Positions 9,771-22,412 of a DNA stretch of 64,000 nucleotides are shown piece by piece. The stretch comes from Geodermatophilus dictyosporus (GTDB lineage Bacteria; Actinomycetota; Actinomycetes; Mycobacteriales; Geodermatophilaceae), in contig NZ_FOWQ01000004.1 in the NCBI RefSeq assembly GCF_900115505.1, forward strand, positions 366,250-430,249. Direction: 5' to 3'. Below the pieces are notes generated by a model. The model was not told the DNA's origin, did no database searches, and saw only the letters and a list, made by a program, of their open reading frames with translations. The position numbers and the translations under genes are program-made. Within the stretch, counting starts at the first letter, position 1. Each line of letters starts with the position of its first letter.

Positions 9771-10331
9771 ATGGCTACCACCAACGACCTCAAGAACGGC
9801 ATGGTCCTCAACCTCGACGGCCAGCTGTGGGCCGTCACCGAGTTCCAGCACGTCAAGCCCGGCAAGGGCGGCGCGTTCGTCCGGACGACGCTGAAGAACG
9901 TGCTCTCGGGCAAGGTCGTCGACAAGACCTTCAACGCCGGCACCAAGGTCGAGACCGCCACCGTCGACAAGCGGAACATGACGTACCTCTACAAGGACGG
10001 CACCGACTTCGTCTTCATGGACGGCGAGACGTTCGACCAGATCCACGTGCCCACCGAGACCGTGGGCTCCGGCGCGGACTACCTGCTGGAGAACACCGAG
10101 GCCGTCGTCGCCGTCCACGAGGGCACGCCGCTGTACGTGGAGCTGCCGGTGACCATGGAGCTCGTCGTCGAGCACACCGACCCGGGCCTGCAGGGCGACC
10201 GCTCCACCGGCGGCACCAAGCCCGCCACGCTGGAGACCGGCGCGCAGATCAACGTGCCGCTGTTCGTCAACACCGGCGACCGGCTCAAGGTCGACACCCG
10301 CGACGGCCGGTACCTCGGCCGCGCCAACTGA
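9771..10331 (+). CDS. efp: Translation elongation factor P
   Basis: Binds the ribosomal E site and relieves stalling at polyproline stretches. The three OB-like domains are intact in 186 residues. The tip of the domain I loop reads KPGKGGAF with the key lysine at K32. Many Actinobacteria carry PGKGPA here with an unmodified lysine; this protein has glycine in place of that proline. No epmA, epmB or other modification gene is seen in the window. It starts at the base after the pepQ stop. Confidence 0.97.
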   Translation: MATTNDLKNGMVLNLDGQLWAVTEFQHVKPGKGGAFVRTTLKNVLSGKVVDKTFNAGTKVETATVDKRNMTYLYKDGTDFVFMDGETFDQIHVPTETVGSGADYLLENTEAVVAVHEGTPLYVELPVTMELVVEHTDPGLQGDRSTGGTKPATLETGAQINVPLFVNTGDRLKVDTRDGRYLGRAN

Positions 10332-10358
10332 CGCCACCCGCGATCCCGCACCGCTGAC

Positions 10359-10769
10359 ATGGCTGCCCGCACCAAGGCGCGCAAGCGCGCCGTCGACGTC
10401 CTCTACGAGGCCGACCTGCGGGGCGCCGACCCGGTGGAGCTGCTCCGCGAGCGCATCGCCGACCCCTCCCCGCCGGTACCCGACCACGCGATCCGGCTGG
10501 TGGAGGGCGTGGCCGCGCACGCCGGGCGCATCGACGGGCTGATCGGGCAGCACGCCCGGGGCTGGTCGCTGGAGCGGCTGCCCGACGTCGACCGCGCGAT
10601 CCTGCGGATGGCGGTGTTCGAGCTGCTCTGGGCCGACGACGTGCCCGACGCGGTGGTCATCGACGAGGCCGTGGAGCTGGCCCGGGCGCTGTCGACCGAC
10701 GACTCGCCGGCCTACGTCAACGGCGTCCTCGGCGCCATCCTCGACGCCGAGGTGCCCACCTCCTCCTGA
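10359..10769 (+). CDS. nusB: Transcription antitermination factor NusB
   Basis: All-helical RNA-binding protein that with NusE binds boxA during rRNA transcription. MAARTKARKRAVDVLYEADLRG is the typical family start, and the C-terminus contains AVVIDEAVELARALSTDDSPAYVNGVLG. The length of 136 residues is normal. It follows efp by 27 nt and ends the first + strand block. It converges with the small minus-strand gene whose stop begins 4 nt downstream. Confidence 0.95.
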   Translation: MAARTKARKRAVDVLYEADLRGADPVELLRERIADPSPPVPDHAIRLVEGVAAHAGRIDGLIGQHARGWSLERLPDVDRAILRMAVFELLWADDVPDAVVIDEAVELARALSTDDSPAYVNGVLGAILDAEVPTSS

Positions 10770-10772
10770 CCG

Positions 10773-10928
10773 TCAGATGTCGCGCCCCGGGCCGGCGCCG
10801 GCGGCGGCCAGCATCGCGGCCATGCGCGCGCTGGACTGCCGCCGGTGCGCCCGGCGCAGGGCCTCGCGGCGGCGGGCGGCGAGCAGCAGGTCACGGTCGG
10901 GCAGGACGACCGGCGGGGTCGTGCTCAT
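10773..10928 (-). CDS. Small hypothetical protein, 51 residues
   Basis: A short gene with an ATG at 10928 preceded by a good GAGGAGC ribosome-binding site. The product is basic and helical in its second half, with an arginine-rich stretch (LLAARRREALRRAHRRQSS) followed by AARMAAMLAAAGAG-like helix-forming residues. No family was recognised. The frame stays open further upstream, but that extension is arginine-rich out-of-frame-looking sequence and is not supported. The gene lies between nusB and bldD and converges on nusB. It may be an actinobacterial small protein of unknown role. Confidence 0.6.
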   Translation of the reverse strand: MSTTPPVVLPDRDLLLAARRREALRRAHRRQSSARMAAMLAAAGAGPGRDI

Positions 10929-11178
10929 GGGTGCTCCTCGCGTCAGGGCGCCGTCGACCGGCACAGCCCGGACGCTAGGGACACCCACCGACAGTTCCGC
11001 GCGCTCCGCACCCGCCCCGTCGCTCCCGGTGAGACACCCGCGTCGCACCGCGGTCCGGCACCGCCGACGCCGCGGCACGACGACACGTCCCCGGGAGCCG
11101 CGCCCGGGTTCGGCGACGGATCCGGGAGGTGGGGTCGTGACCGTGCACCTGTCGGGCTCACGGCCGTCGTCACGGCCC

Positions 11179-11237
11179 CGAGACGTGCACACGACGTCGC
11201 TGGGCGGTCGCTCCGACCGCAGTGCGTGCACGTCTCG
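11179..11237. repeat. Nested inverted repeat in the bldD-small gene gap
   Basis: A perfect 12-bp inverted repeat, CGAGACGTGCAC (11179-11190) and GTGCACGTCTCG (11226-11237), encloses a second perfect 6-bp stem, GCGGTC (11204-11209) and GACCGC (11215-11220), with a 5-nt loop. It lies in the 391-bp gap 10929-11319. It could be a structured RNA, a protein site or a remnant; no known family was recognised. The rest of the gap shows no coding signal. Confidence 0.6.
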
Positions 11238-11276
11238 TCGGGAGCGTGTCCCCGCACCGGGCCCGGGAACGCAGCG

Positions 11277-11306
11277 AGGCCCGCCCCGGGGTGCCGGGGC
11301 GGACCT
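11277..11306. terminator. Hairpin terminator downstream of bldD
   Basis: AGGCCCGCCCCGG (11277-11289) pairs with CCGGGGCGGACCT (11294-11306) with one mismatch and a 4-nt loop. It starts 13 nt beyond the bldD stop on the minus strand. There is no T-run, as is usual in such GC-rich genomes. Confidence 0.65.
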
Positions 11307-11319
11307 CGTGGCGTCGGGT

Positions 11320-11859
11320 CTAGCGGGGACCGCGGCGGCGGTCGCCCCAGCCCTCGTCCTCGTCGTCGGCCATGAGCGCCGCGCCGTCCATGCCCGGGTT
11401 GAGCACGCCCCACTCGATGAGCCGGGTGGTCAGCTCGTCGGGGCTCATGTCGTAGATGATCGCCAGCGACTTGAGGTCCTCGGCGCGGATGGACAGCACC
11501 TTGCCGTTGTAGTCGTGGCGCTGCGCCTGGATGGTCGAGGCGTAGCGGGCCAGCGGGCCGGCCTCGTCGGCGGGCAGCGACCCCAGCGACTCGAGGTTGA
11601 GCACGATCTTCGTCGTCGACGTCACGGCCGACGACGGCCGCGGGTCGGGCAGCAGCTCCGACACCGGCACGCCGTAGAAGACCGCCAGCTCGGAGAGCCG
11701 CTGGACGGTCACCGCCCGGTCACCGCGCTCGTAGGAGCCGACGACGACGGCCTTCCAGCGTCCGTGGGACTTGTCCTCCACCCCCTGCAGGGACAGGCCC
11801 TGCTGGTTGCGGATCGCGCGGAGTCGGGCACCGAGGGCCCGCGAGTAGTCGGTGCTCAT
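11320..11859 (-). CDS. bldD: BldD-type developmental regulator (c-di-GMP binding)
   Basis: Xre-family DNA-binding protein that in Streptomyces represses sporulation genes when bound to cyclic di-GMP. The N-terminal HTH (about residues 7-70) is nearly identical to Streptomyces BldD, including GRWKAVVVGSYERGDRAVTVQRL at 33-55. The C-terminal domain keeps the c-di-GMP signature RXD-X8-RXXD exactly as R114-H-D116 and R125-A-E-D128. The length is 179 residues. ATG 11859 is chosen because homology starts there; the frame extends upstream without support. The position between nusB and pyrR is as in Streptomyces. Confidence 0.95.
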   Translation of the reverse strand: MSTDYSRALGARLRAIRNQQGLSLQGVEDKSHGRWKAVVVGSYERGDRAVTVQRLSELAVFYGVPVSELLPDPRPSSAVTSTTKIVLNLESLGSLPADEAGPLARYASTIQAQRHDYNGKVLSIRAEDLKSLAIIYDMSPDELTTRLIEWGVLNPGMDGAALMADDEDEGWGDRRRGPR

Positions 11860-12059
11860 GGGTGTCTGCTCACTGTCCGTCGTCGTGTCATCGGCGTCGT
11901 CGTCACGCAGCGTACTTGCTACACCGGGACGGCAACAGCGGCCATCCCCCGGAGAGTGCAACCGGGGACACCCACGCCCACCTGCGGGGCTGCGACGCGC
12001 GACGACGGTCACACGACGGGGTGCAGTACCGTCGGCACCGGTCCACCCACTCCTTTAAC

Positions 12060-12087
12060 GACCCGTCCCGTGAGGCGGGGAAGGAGG
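12060..12087 (+). promoter_or_regulatory. Probable PyrR-binding leader overlapping the pyrR ribosome-binding site
   Basis: The pyr leader just upstream of pyrR can form a stem between CCCGTCCC and the following GGCGGG around a GTGAG loop, immediately followed by AAGGAGG (12081-12087), the pyrR Shine-Dalgarno. Actinobacterial PyrR is known in mycobacteria to control pyr translation by binding such a leader hairpin. That this one is bound is inference from position and shape. Confidence 0.5.
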
Positions 12088-12091
12088 CCTG

Positions 12092-12688
12092 ATGGCCAGC
12101 TCGACCGAGCCTGCCCCCGGCCAGGCCGCTCCCGGGGCACTGCTCGCCCCCGCCGACGTCGCCCGCGTGGTCGACCGGATGGCCCACCAGCTGATCGAGA
12201 AGTGCGCCGGGGGCGGCGGGGCGGGTGACGACAGGGACTCACTCGCCGACCTCGTGCTCGTCGGCATCCCCACCCGCGGCGCCCCGCTGGCCCGCCGGCT
12301 GGCCGCCCGCGTCGAGGCCTTCTCCGGTACCCCCGTCGACACCGGCACCGTCGACATCACCCTCTACCGCGACGACCTGCGGCTGCGCGGCGTCCGTGCG
12401 CTGGAGGACACGGTGCTGCCGCCGGCGGGCATCGACGGCCGCCTGGTCGTCCTCGTCGACGACGTGCTGTTCTCCGGCCGCTCGGTGCGCGCGGCGCTCG
12501 ACGCGCTGCGCGACCTCGGCCGGCCCCGGGCGGTGCAGCTGGCGGTGCTGGTCGACCGCGGCCACCGGGAACTGCCGATCCGCGCCGACTACGTGGGCAA
12601 GAACGTGCCCACCTCGCGTGCGCAGAAGGTGCGGGTGCACCTCGCCGAGACCGACGGCACGGACGAGGTCGTGGTGGTGGAGCAGTGA
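12092..12688 (+). CDS. pyrR: Bifunctional pyr operon regulator PyrR / uracil phosphoribosyltransferase
   Basis: RNA-binding regulator of pyrimidine genes with a phosphoribosyltransferase fold. The PRPP-binding motif [19 protein letters not shown] lies near residues 122-140 and [12 protein letters not shown] near 60. [11 protein letters not shown] and the C-terminal [16 protein letters not shown] are PyrR-specific. The length of 198 residues includes a slightly long N-terminus. It has a strong AAGGAGG site 4 nt before the ATG. It leads a seven-gene UMP operon and its stop overlaps pyrB. Confidence 0.95.
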   Translation: MASSTEPAPGQAAPGALLAPADVARVVDRMAHQLIEKCAGGGGAGDDRDSLADLVLVGIPTRGAPLARRLAARVEAFSGTPVDTGTVDITLYRDDLRLRGVRALEDTVLPPAGIDGRLVVLVDDVLFSGRSVRAALDALRDLGRPRAVQLAVLVDRGHRELPIRADYVGKNVPTSRAQKVRVHLAETDGTDEVVVVEQ

Positions 12689-13605
12689 AGCGGCACCTGC
12701 TGGAGGCGGCCGACCTCGACCGCGCCGACGCCACCCTGGTCCTCGACACCGCCGCGCAGATCGACCAGGCGCTGGCCGGCCGCGAGGTCAAGAAGCTGCC
12801 CACCCTGCGCGGGCGGACCGTGGTCAACCTCTTCTACGAGGACTCCACCCGCACCCGCATCTCCTTCGAGCTGGCGGCCAAGCGGCTCAGTGCCGACGTC
12901 ATCAACTTCTCCGCCAAGGGCAGCAGCGTCTCCAAGGGCGAGAGCCTCAAGGACACCGCGCTGACGCTGGAGGCGATGGGCAGCGACGCGATCGTCGTCC
13001 GCCACTCGGCCTCCGGGGCGCCGCACCGGCTGGCGAACTGGGTGCGCGGCAGCGTGGTGAACGCCGGCGACGGCACCCACGAGCACCCCACCCAGGCGCT
13101 GCTGGACGCCTACACGATCCGGCGCCGGCTGGGCCGGCTCGACGGCGTCCGGGTGGCGGTCGTCGGCGACGTGCTGCACAGCCGGGTGGCCCGCTCCAAC
13201 GTCTGGCTGCTGACCACGCTCGGCGCCGAGGTCACGCTGGTGGCCCCGCCGACGCTGCTGCCGGTCGGTGTGGGCGCTTGGCCGGTGGAGGTCTCCTACG
13301 ACCTCGACGCCGTGCTGCCCAAGGCCGACGCGGTGATGATGCTGCGGGTCCAGGCCGAACGGATGAACGCCTCGTTCTTCCCCAGCGCGCGGGAGTACAG
13401 CCGCCGCTACGGCCTCGACGCGCGCCGGATGGCCGCGCTGGGCGACGACGCGATCGTCATGCACCCCGGCCCGATGAACCGCGGCATGGAGATCGCCGCC
13501 GACGTCGCCGACTCGGTCCGCTCGACGATCGTCGAGCAGGTCGGCAACGGCGTCTCCGTCCGCATGGCCGTCCTGTACCTGCTGCTCGGAGGCGCCCCCG
13601 CATGA
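12685..13605 (+). CDS. pyrB: Aspartate carbamoyltransferase catalytic subunit
   Basis: Condenses carbamoyl phosphate with aspartate. The carbamoyl-phosphate site [13 protein letters not shown] is near residues 50-62, [12 protein letters not shown] carries the neighbouring lysine, and HPTQALLD follows near 133. MHPGPMNRG near residue 262 is a family signature. The length of 306 residues matches the catalytic subunit, and no pyrI is present. GTG 12685 overlaps the pyrR stop. Confidence 0.97.
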   Translation: MKRHLLEAADLDRADATLVLDTAAQIDQALAGREVKKLPTLRGRTVVNLFYEDSTRTRISFELAAKRLSADVINFSAKGSSVSKGESLKDTALTLEAMGSDAIVVRHSASGAPHRLANWVRGSVVNAGDGTHEHPTQALLDAYTIRRRLGRLDGVRVAVVGDVLHSRVARSNVWLLTTLGAEVTLVAPPTLLPVGVGAWPVEVSYDLDAVLPKADAVMMLRVQAERMNASFFPSAREYSRRYGLDARRMAALGDDAIVMHPGPMNRGMEIAADVADSVRSTIVEQVGNGVSVRMAVLYLLLGGAPA

Positions 13606-14888
13606 CCACGCTGATCAAGGGGGCGCGCGTCCTCGGCGGCGAGCCCGCCGACCTGCTGCTCGAGGACGGCCGGATCGCCGCGGTGGGCCGGCGGCTGTCG
13701 GTGACCGGCGCCGACGTCGTCGACGCCGACGGGCTGGTCGCGCTGCCCGGCCTGGTCGACCTGCACACCCACCTGCGCGAGCCCGGCCGCGAGGACGCCG
13801 AGACCGTCGAGACCGGCAGCCGCGCCGCGGCGCTGGGCGGTTACACCGCGGTGCACGCCATGGCCAACACCGACCCGGTCGCCGACACCGCGGGCGTGGT
13901 CGAGCAGGTGTGGCGCCTGGGCCGGCAGGCCGGGCTGGTCGACGTCGTCCCGGTGGGCGCGGTGACCGTGGGGCTGCGCGGCGAGCGGCTCGCCGAGCTC
14001 GGCGCCATGGCCGACTCCGCCGCCCGGGTGCGGGTGTTCTCCGACGACGGCCACTGCGTCGCCGACCCCGCGCTGATGCGCCGCGCCCTGGAGTACGTCA
14101 AGGCCCTCGACGGCGTCGTCGCCCAGCACGCCGAGGAGCCGCGGCTCACCGTCGGCGCGCAGATGAACGAGGGCGACCGCTCCGCGCGGCTGGGCCTCAC
14201 CGGCTGGCCGGCCGCCGCCGAGGAGGCGGTCATCGCCCGCGACGTCCTGCTCGCCCAGCACGTGGGCGCCCGGCTGCACGTCTGCCACGTCTCCACCGCC
14301 GGGTCGGTGGAGATCCTGCGGTGGGCGAAGTCGCGCGGCGTGCAGGTGACCGCGGAGGTCACCCCGCACCACCTGCTGCTCACCGAGGCCCTCGCCGAGT
14401 CCTACGACCCGGTGTTCAAGGTCAACCCGCCGCTGCGCACCGACGAGGACGTGCAGGCGCTCCGGCAGGGCCTGGCCGACGGCACCGTCGACGCCGTCGC
14501 CACCGACCACGCGCCGCACGCGGTGGAGGACAAGGAGAGCGAGTGGGCGCAGGCCCGGCCCGGCATGCTCGGGCTGGAACAGGCGCTCCCGGTCGTCGTC
14601 GAGGCGCTGGTGGAGACCGGTCTGCTCGACTGGGCCGGCGTCGCCGACCGGATGTCGGTGCGCCCCGCGGCCATCGGCCGGCTCGACGGGCACGGCCGCC
14701 CGGTCGCGCCCGGCGAGCCGGCCAACCTGCTGCTGCTCGACCCCGCCGCCCGGGCCGCCGTCGACCCGGCCGCGCTGGCCAGCCGCAGCCGCAACAGCCC
14801 CTATGCCGGCCGGGAGCTGCCCGGCCGCGTCGTCGCCACCTTCCTGCGGGGCGAGGCGACGGTGCTCGACGGAAAGGCAGTGCGGTGA
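13602..14888 (+). CDS. pyrC: Dihydroorotase
   Basis: Zinc amidohydrolase that cyclises carbamoyl aspartate to dihydroorotate. [14 protein letters not shown] (about residues 52-65) gives the first metal ligands, TPHHLLL and HVSTAG later ones, and [12 protein letters not shown] carries the catalytic aspartate. The 428-residue class I type is usual in Actinobacteria. ATG 13602 lies in an ATGA overlap with pyrB, and the stop overlaps carA. Confidence 0.96.
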   Translation: MTTLIKGARVLGGEPADLLLEDGRIAAVGRRLSVTGADVVDADGLVALPGLVDLHTHLREPGREDAETVETGSRAAALGGYTAVHAMANTDPVADTAGVVEQVWRLGRQAGLVDVVPVGAVTVGLRGERLAELGAMADSAARVRVFSDDGHCVADPALMRRALEYVKALDGVVAQHAEEPRLTVGAQMNEGDRSARLGLTGWPAAAEEAVIARDVLLAQHVGARLHVCHVSTAGSVEILRWAKSRGVQVTAEVTPHHLLLTEALAESYDPVFKVNPPLRTDEDVQALRQGLADGTVDAVATDHAPHAVEDKESEWAQARPGMLGLEQALPVVVEALVETGLLDWAGVADRMSVRPAAIGRLDGHGRPVAPGEPANLLLLDPAARAAVDPAALASRSRNSPYAGRELPGRVVATFLRGEATVLDGKAVR

Positions 14889-16050
14889 CAGAGGCGATCC
14901 TCGTGCTCGAGGACGGGCGGACGTTCCGGGGCGAGGCCTACGGCACGGTCGGGACGACGGTCGGCGAGGCGGTGTTCGCCACCGGCATGACCGGCTACCA
15001 GGAGACGCTCACCGACCCGAGCTACGCCGGGCAGATCGTCACCATGACCGCGCCGCACGTGGGCAACACCGGCGTCAACGGCGAGGACGACGAGAGCCGC
15101 CGCATGTGGGTGGCCGGCTTCGTCGTCCGCGACCCCGCCCGCCGCCCCGCCAACTGGCGGGCCACCGGCAGCCTCGACGACGAGCTCCGCGCCCAGGGCG
15201 TCGTCGGCATCAGCGGCATCGACACCCGCGCGCTCACCCGCCACCTGCGCGAGCGCGGCGCCATGCGCGCCGGGATCAGCAGCGAGACCACGGACGCCGA
15301 CGCGCTGCTCGCCCGGGTGCGCGCGGCCGAGGGCATGGTCGGCGCCGACCTCGCCCCGCAGGTCAGCACGCCGGAGCCCTACGTCGTGCCGGCGGTGGGG
15401 GACAAGCGGTTCACCATCGCCGCGCTGGACCTGGGCATCAAGACCGCCACCCCGCGCCACCTCGCCGAGCTCGGCGTCGAGACGCACGTGCTGCCCTCCA
15501 CGGCGACCGCGGCCGACCTGCTCGAGCACGGCCCCGACGGCGTCTTCCTGTCCAACGGGCCCGGCGACCCGGCCGCGGCCGACTACGCCGTCGCCGCGGT
15601 GCGCGGCGTGCTCGACGCCGGCCGGCCGCTGTTCGGCATCTGCTTCGGCAACCAGATCCTGGGCCGCGCGCTGGGCCTGGGCACCTACAAGCTGCGCTTC
15701 GGCCACCGCGGGCTCAACCAGCCGGTGCTCGACCGGGTCAGCGGCACCGTGCGGGTGACCAGCCACAACCACGGGTTCGCCGTCGACGCGCCGCTGGACC
15801 GGGCCACCGGCACCCCCTACGGGCGGGTCGAGGTCAGCCACGTGGGCCTCAACGACGACGTCGTCGAGGGGCTGCGGCTGCTCGACGCCCCGGCCTTCAG
15901 CGTGCAGTTCCACCCGGAGTCCGCCGCCGGCCCGCACGACGCCGCGCCGCTGTTCGGCCGGTTCGTCGACCTCATGGAGTCCGTCCGCGACGGGGGCCCG
16001 GCCGTCAGCCCGGCGACGACCGTCGAGCACAGCAGCGGGGAGAGGGCCTG

Positions 16051-16051
<1 letters not shown>
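14885..16051 (+). CDS. carA: Carbamoyl-phosphate synthase small (glutaminase) subunit
   Basis: Hydrolyses glutamine and feeds ammonia to CarB. The N-terminal CarA domain (about 1-150) carries [14 protein letters not shown]. The class I amidotransferase domain has the nucleophile cysteine in [14 protein letters not shown] and the histidine-glutamate pair in FHPE. The length of 388 residues is normal. The GTG start overlaps pyrC. The stop shares one base with the carB ATG (TGATG). Confidence 0.97.
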
Positions 16052-19352
<3,301 letters not shown>

Positions 19353-19356
<4 letters not shown>

Positions 19357-20687
19357 CCGTGGTGGCGCGGGTGCGCGACGAACTGGTCGCCCGCGGCCTG
19401 CTCGACGGCCTGCCGGCGGCCTTCCTCGCCGGCGTCACCCGGTTCGCCACACCGCCGGCCGCGGAGCTCGGCGCGCTGCGGGCCGACGCCGAGGGCCTGG
19501 CCGCCCGGCTGGCGGCGGGAAAGGCCGGCGACGCCGACCTGCCGCTGCTCACCCGTGTGCTGTTCTCCGCCGGCCACGGCGGGCTGCTGGCCGCGCACGG
19601 GGTGCGGACGCCGTCCTACGACCTGCTGGGGTCCTACCGCGACAACCTGCGGACGCCGGTCGGGCCGCGGCTGCCCGGGCGGCCGCGCGCCGGCGGCCGC
19701 CGCTGGCGGGTGCTCGGCCGCGACGTCGGCTTCCCGATCGGCGTGCCGGCGTGCGTGCTGAACGGCGGCGAGGAGTGGGTGCGCTACCACGCCCGCAACG
19801 GCTTCAGCGTGCTCACCTACAAGACCGTGCGCAGCCGCGCCCACGAGCCCAACGCGCAACCGAACTGGACCTTCGCCCCGCGGCCGCCCGGCGACGCGGT
19901 CGTGTCCGACCCGTGGGACTGGGTGGCGCCCGGCGACCCGGGGGTGAGCACGGTCAACTCCTTCGGCGTCCCCTCGCCCCCGCCCGCGGAGTGGATGGCC
20001 GACCTCGAGCGCTCGCTGGCCGCCGTCGACGGCGACCAGCTGCTGCTGGTCAGCGTCATGGGGTCCGGCGACGGCACCGACCTGGTGGACGACTTCGCCG
20101 CGACGGCGCGCCTGGCCGAGGAGGCCGGCGCGGAGGTGGTCGAGCTGAACCTGTCCTGCCCCAACACGCTCAGCGCCGCGGCCGACGACGGCGTCAAGCC
20201 GCCGCTGTGCCTCGACGCCGCCGCCACGCTCGCGGTGGTCGAGGGCGTGCGCCGCGCGCTCGGCGACCGCACCGGCCTGGTCGCCAAGATCTCCTGGCTC
20301 GACGAGGACCGGCTCGCCGCGCTGGTCCCCGGGTTGGCGCCGCTGGTCGACGGCGTCGCGGCCATCAACACGGTGGCCGGCCGGGTGGTGCGCAGCGACG
20401 GGGAGCCGACCTTCCCCGGTCGCGCGGTGGCCGGGCTCTCGGGGGCCGCCGTCCGCGGGCACGCGCTCGACCTCACCCGCCGGCTGGTCGCGCTGCGCGA
20501 GGCCGGGGGGCACCGCTTCGACGTGCTGGCGATGGGCGGGGTCACCGACGTCGCGTCGTTCGAGGCGCTGTGGGCGGCCGGTGCCGACGCCGTCCAGTCG
20601 GCCTCGGGTGCCTTCGCCGACCCGTTCCTCGCCCGCGACTGCGTCGCCGCCCTCGGCGACACCCTGCCGCGGTCGGTGCCCCGGTGA
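19353..20687 (+). CDS. pyrD: Dihydroorotate dehydrogenase-like protein, class 1-type active site, extended
   Basis: FMN-binding TIM-barrel protein in the operon position of dihydroorotate dehydrogenase, the step between pyrC and pyrF. The catalytic loop reads NLSCPNT with cysteine C269, as in class 1 enzymes; class 2 enzymes have serine. The length of 444 residues is well above the usual 310-360. The extra sequence is mainly a ~100-residue N-terminal region with no recognised motif and an insertion near residues 160-200. No pyrK or other electron-transfer partner is adjacent. Function is inferred from position and fold, and the electron acceptor is unknown. Confidence 0.8.
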
Positions 20688-20764
20688 CCGGGCTCGCGAG
20701 GTCGGCCGTGGACGCAGCACCTCCGGGCACGAGTCCGACGAGCGCCGGCGAGGAGGGCTCGTGA
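20684..20764 (+). CDS. Possible 26-residue relay ORF between pyrD and pyrF
   Basis: GTG 20684 overlaps the pyrD stop in a GTGA, and the ORF's own TGA overlaps the pyrF GTG 20761 in another GTGA. Every other junction from pyrR to pyrD has the same kind of overlap, except the TGATG between carA and carB. The 26-residue product has no recognised domain. It may serve only to carry ribosomes across the gap to pyrF. A GAGGAGGG site also lies just before pyrF, so independent initiation is possible and this ORF is uncertain. Confidence 0.35.
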   Translation: MTGLARSAVDAAPPGTSPTSAGEEGS

Positions 20765-21639
20765 CCGCGCCGTTCGGGCAGCGGCTGGCCGACGCCGTCG
20801 CCGCGCGCGGGCCGCTGTGCGTGGGCATCGACCCGCACCCGCCCCTGCTCGAGCGCTGGGGCCTGCCCGACGACGCCGGCGGGCTGCGCCGGTTCACCGA
20901 CACGGTCGTCGACGCGCTGGCCGGCACCGTCGCGCTCCTCAAGCCGCAGAGCGCCTTCTACGAGCGGCACGGCTCGCGGGGCCTGGCCGCGCTGGAGGAC
21001 GGCGCCGCCCGCGCCCGTGCCGCCGGCGCCCTGGTGCTGCTCGACGCCAAGCGCGGGGACATCGGCTCGACGATGGACGCCTACGCCGACGTCCTGCGCC
21101 CCGGCCACCCGCTCGCCGTCGACGCGCTCACCGTCAGCCCCTACCTCGGCCCCGGCTCGCTGCAGCCGGCCGTGGACACCGCGCGGGCGCACGGCGGCGG
21201 GCTGTTCGTGCTCGCGCGCACGTCCAACCCCGACGCCGGCACGCTGCAGCACGCGCTGGTGGGGGAGCGGTCGGTGGCGCAGGTCGTCGTCGACACGGTG
21301 CGCGGCTGGAACACCCTGGGGTGGGTGGTCGGCGACCCGCTGCCCGACCCCGGCGCGGTGCGGGACCTCGCGAGCCGCTGGGGCCCCGGCACCGGCAGCT
21401 TCGGCGTCGTCGTCGGGGCGACGCTGCGCGACCTCGACGTCGACCTCACCGGTCTCGGCGGGCCGGTGCTCGCCCCCGGGCTCGGCGCGCAGGGCGGCTC
21501 GGCGGCCGACCTGCGCCGGCTGTTCGGGCAGGGTGGCGCCGTGGTCCCGACCGTGTCCCGGGACGTGCTCGCCGCCGGGCCCGACCCGGCCGCGCTGCGG
21601 GCCGCCGCCGCCCGCTGGGCCGAGCAGCTGGCCGCCTGA
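20761..21639 (+). CDS. pyrF: Orotidine 5'-phosphate decarboxylase (mycobacterial/long type)
   Basis: Decarboxylates OMP to UMP, the last step of the operon's pathway. LVLLDAKRGDIGSTM carries the catalytic Asp/Lys set of the long subfamily found in Actinobacteria. LCVGIDPHPPLLERWGL is the typical start, and FVLARTSNP follows in the middle. The length is 292 residues. GTG 20761 is supported by GAGGAGGG 4 nt upstream. Confidence 0.95.
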   Translation: MTAPFGQRLADAVAARGPLCVGIDPHPPLLERWGLPDDAGGLRRFTDTVVDALAGTVALLKPQSAFYERHGSRGLAALEDGAARARAAGALVLLDAKRGDIGSTMDAYADVLRPGHPLAVDALTVSPYLGPGSLQPAVDTARAHGGGLFVLARTSNPDAGTLQHALVGERSVAQVVVDTVRGWNTLGWVVGDPLPDPGAVRDLASRWGPGTGSFGVVVGATLRDLDVDLTGLGGPVLAPGLGAQGGSAADLRRLFGQGGAVVPTVSRDVLAAGPDPAALRAAAARWAEQLAA

Positions 21640-22011
21640 GGCGCGACCCGGCCCCGGCACCGCCGCTCGGGCGGCGCTCGTGGCGGCGTCCGACGGCGGC
21701 GTGACCGGGCGGGTCCGGCGTGTCGCGACGACCGGTGCGGGCGTGTCGGCCCCCGGCCACGATCGGACGTACCGGTTCCGTATGCTCTCTGAACAGGGCT
21801 CCTGACTCTCCGTCATCCGAGCGGTCCACGCAGCGTCACCGCCGGACGCCGGGAGGTCGAAAAGCTCGGCCGCCGGGCGCGTGACCTGCGGATTCCCGGT
21901 TACTAGGTTGATCGCCGGGCCCGAGCACACGGGGACCGGACCCGCGGCAGCACCACCGCGACACAGCACAGAGACGCCGGGCCGACCGGCGACGACACGA
22001 TCGGACGCACC
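21640..22011 (+). promoter_or_regulatory. Intergenic region with candidate promoters for mIHF
   Basis: The 372-bp gap has no supported gene. TATGCT (21781-21786) and TAGGTT (21904-21909) both fit the actinobacterial -10 pattern TANNNT, which would give the mIHF mRNA a leader of about 100-220 nt. A short GC hairpin around 21662-21687 could end the pyr transcript. No riboswitch was recognised. Confidence 0.4.
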
Positions 22012-22368
22012 ATGCCCCTCCCTGACCTGTCCCCCGAACAACGCGCCGCCGCCCTGGAGAAGGCCGCCGCCGCCCGCAAGGCGCGCGCCGAGCTCCGCGA
22101 GCGGCTCAAGAGCAAGGGCACGACGGTCGGTGACGTCCTCCGCCAGGGGGAGACCGACGAGGTGATCGGCAAGATGCGGGTCTCCGCGGTGCTGGAGAGC
22201 CTGCCCGGTGTCGGCAAGGCGCGGGCTGCGAAGATCATGGAGCGGCTCGAGATCTCCCCGACCCGCCGGGTCCGCGGTCTGGGCGCCAACCAGCGCCGGG
22301 CGCTCGAGGCGGAGTTCGGCGGGGAGCAGGTGGTCGCCGAGCAGGTGCCCGCCGACTCGACCGCCTGA
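22012..22368 (+). CDS. mihF: Actinobacterial integration host factor (mIHF)
   Basis: Nucleoid-associated protein that bends DNA and is essential in mycobacteria; it is unrelated to enterobacterial IHF. The C-terminal H2TH-like region is clear in [19 protein letters not shown] followed by [15 protein letters not shown] charged N-terminal helix (about residues 8-45) precedes it. The length of 118 residues is close to the family's 105-110. It lies upstream of gmk and rpoZ as in Streptomyces and Mycobacterium. Confidence 0.95.
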   Translation: MPLPDLSPEQRAAALEKAAAARKARAELRERLKSKGTTVGDVLRQGETDEVIGKMRVSAVLESLPGVGKARAAKIMERLEISPTRRVRGLGANQRRALEAEFGGEQVVAEQVPADSTA

Positions 22369-22412
22369 GCCGGGGCCGACCCCACCTCCGCAGGACCGAC
22401 GAGGACGACGCG

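Noticed and set aside
11126-11180. BldD box GTGAC...GTCAC near the small gene
   Set aside because: The half-sites at 11137 and 11169 are 27 nt apart, wider than I would accept for a single site. No better match was seen upstream of bldD.
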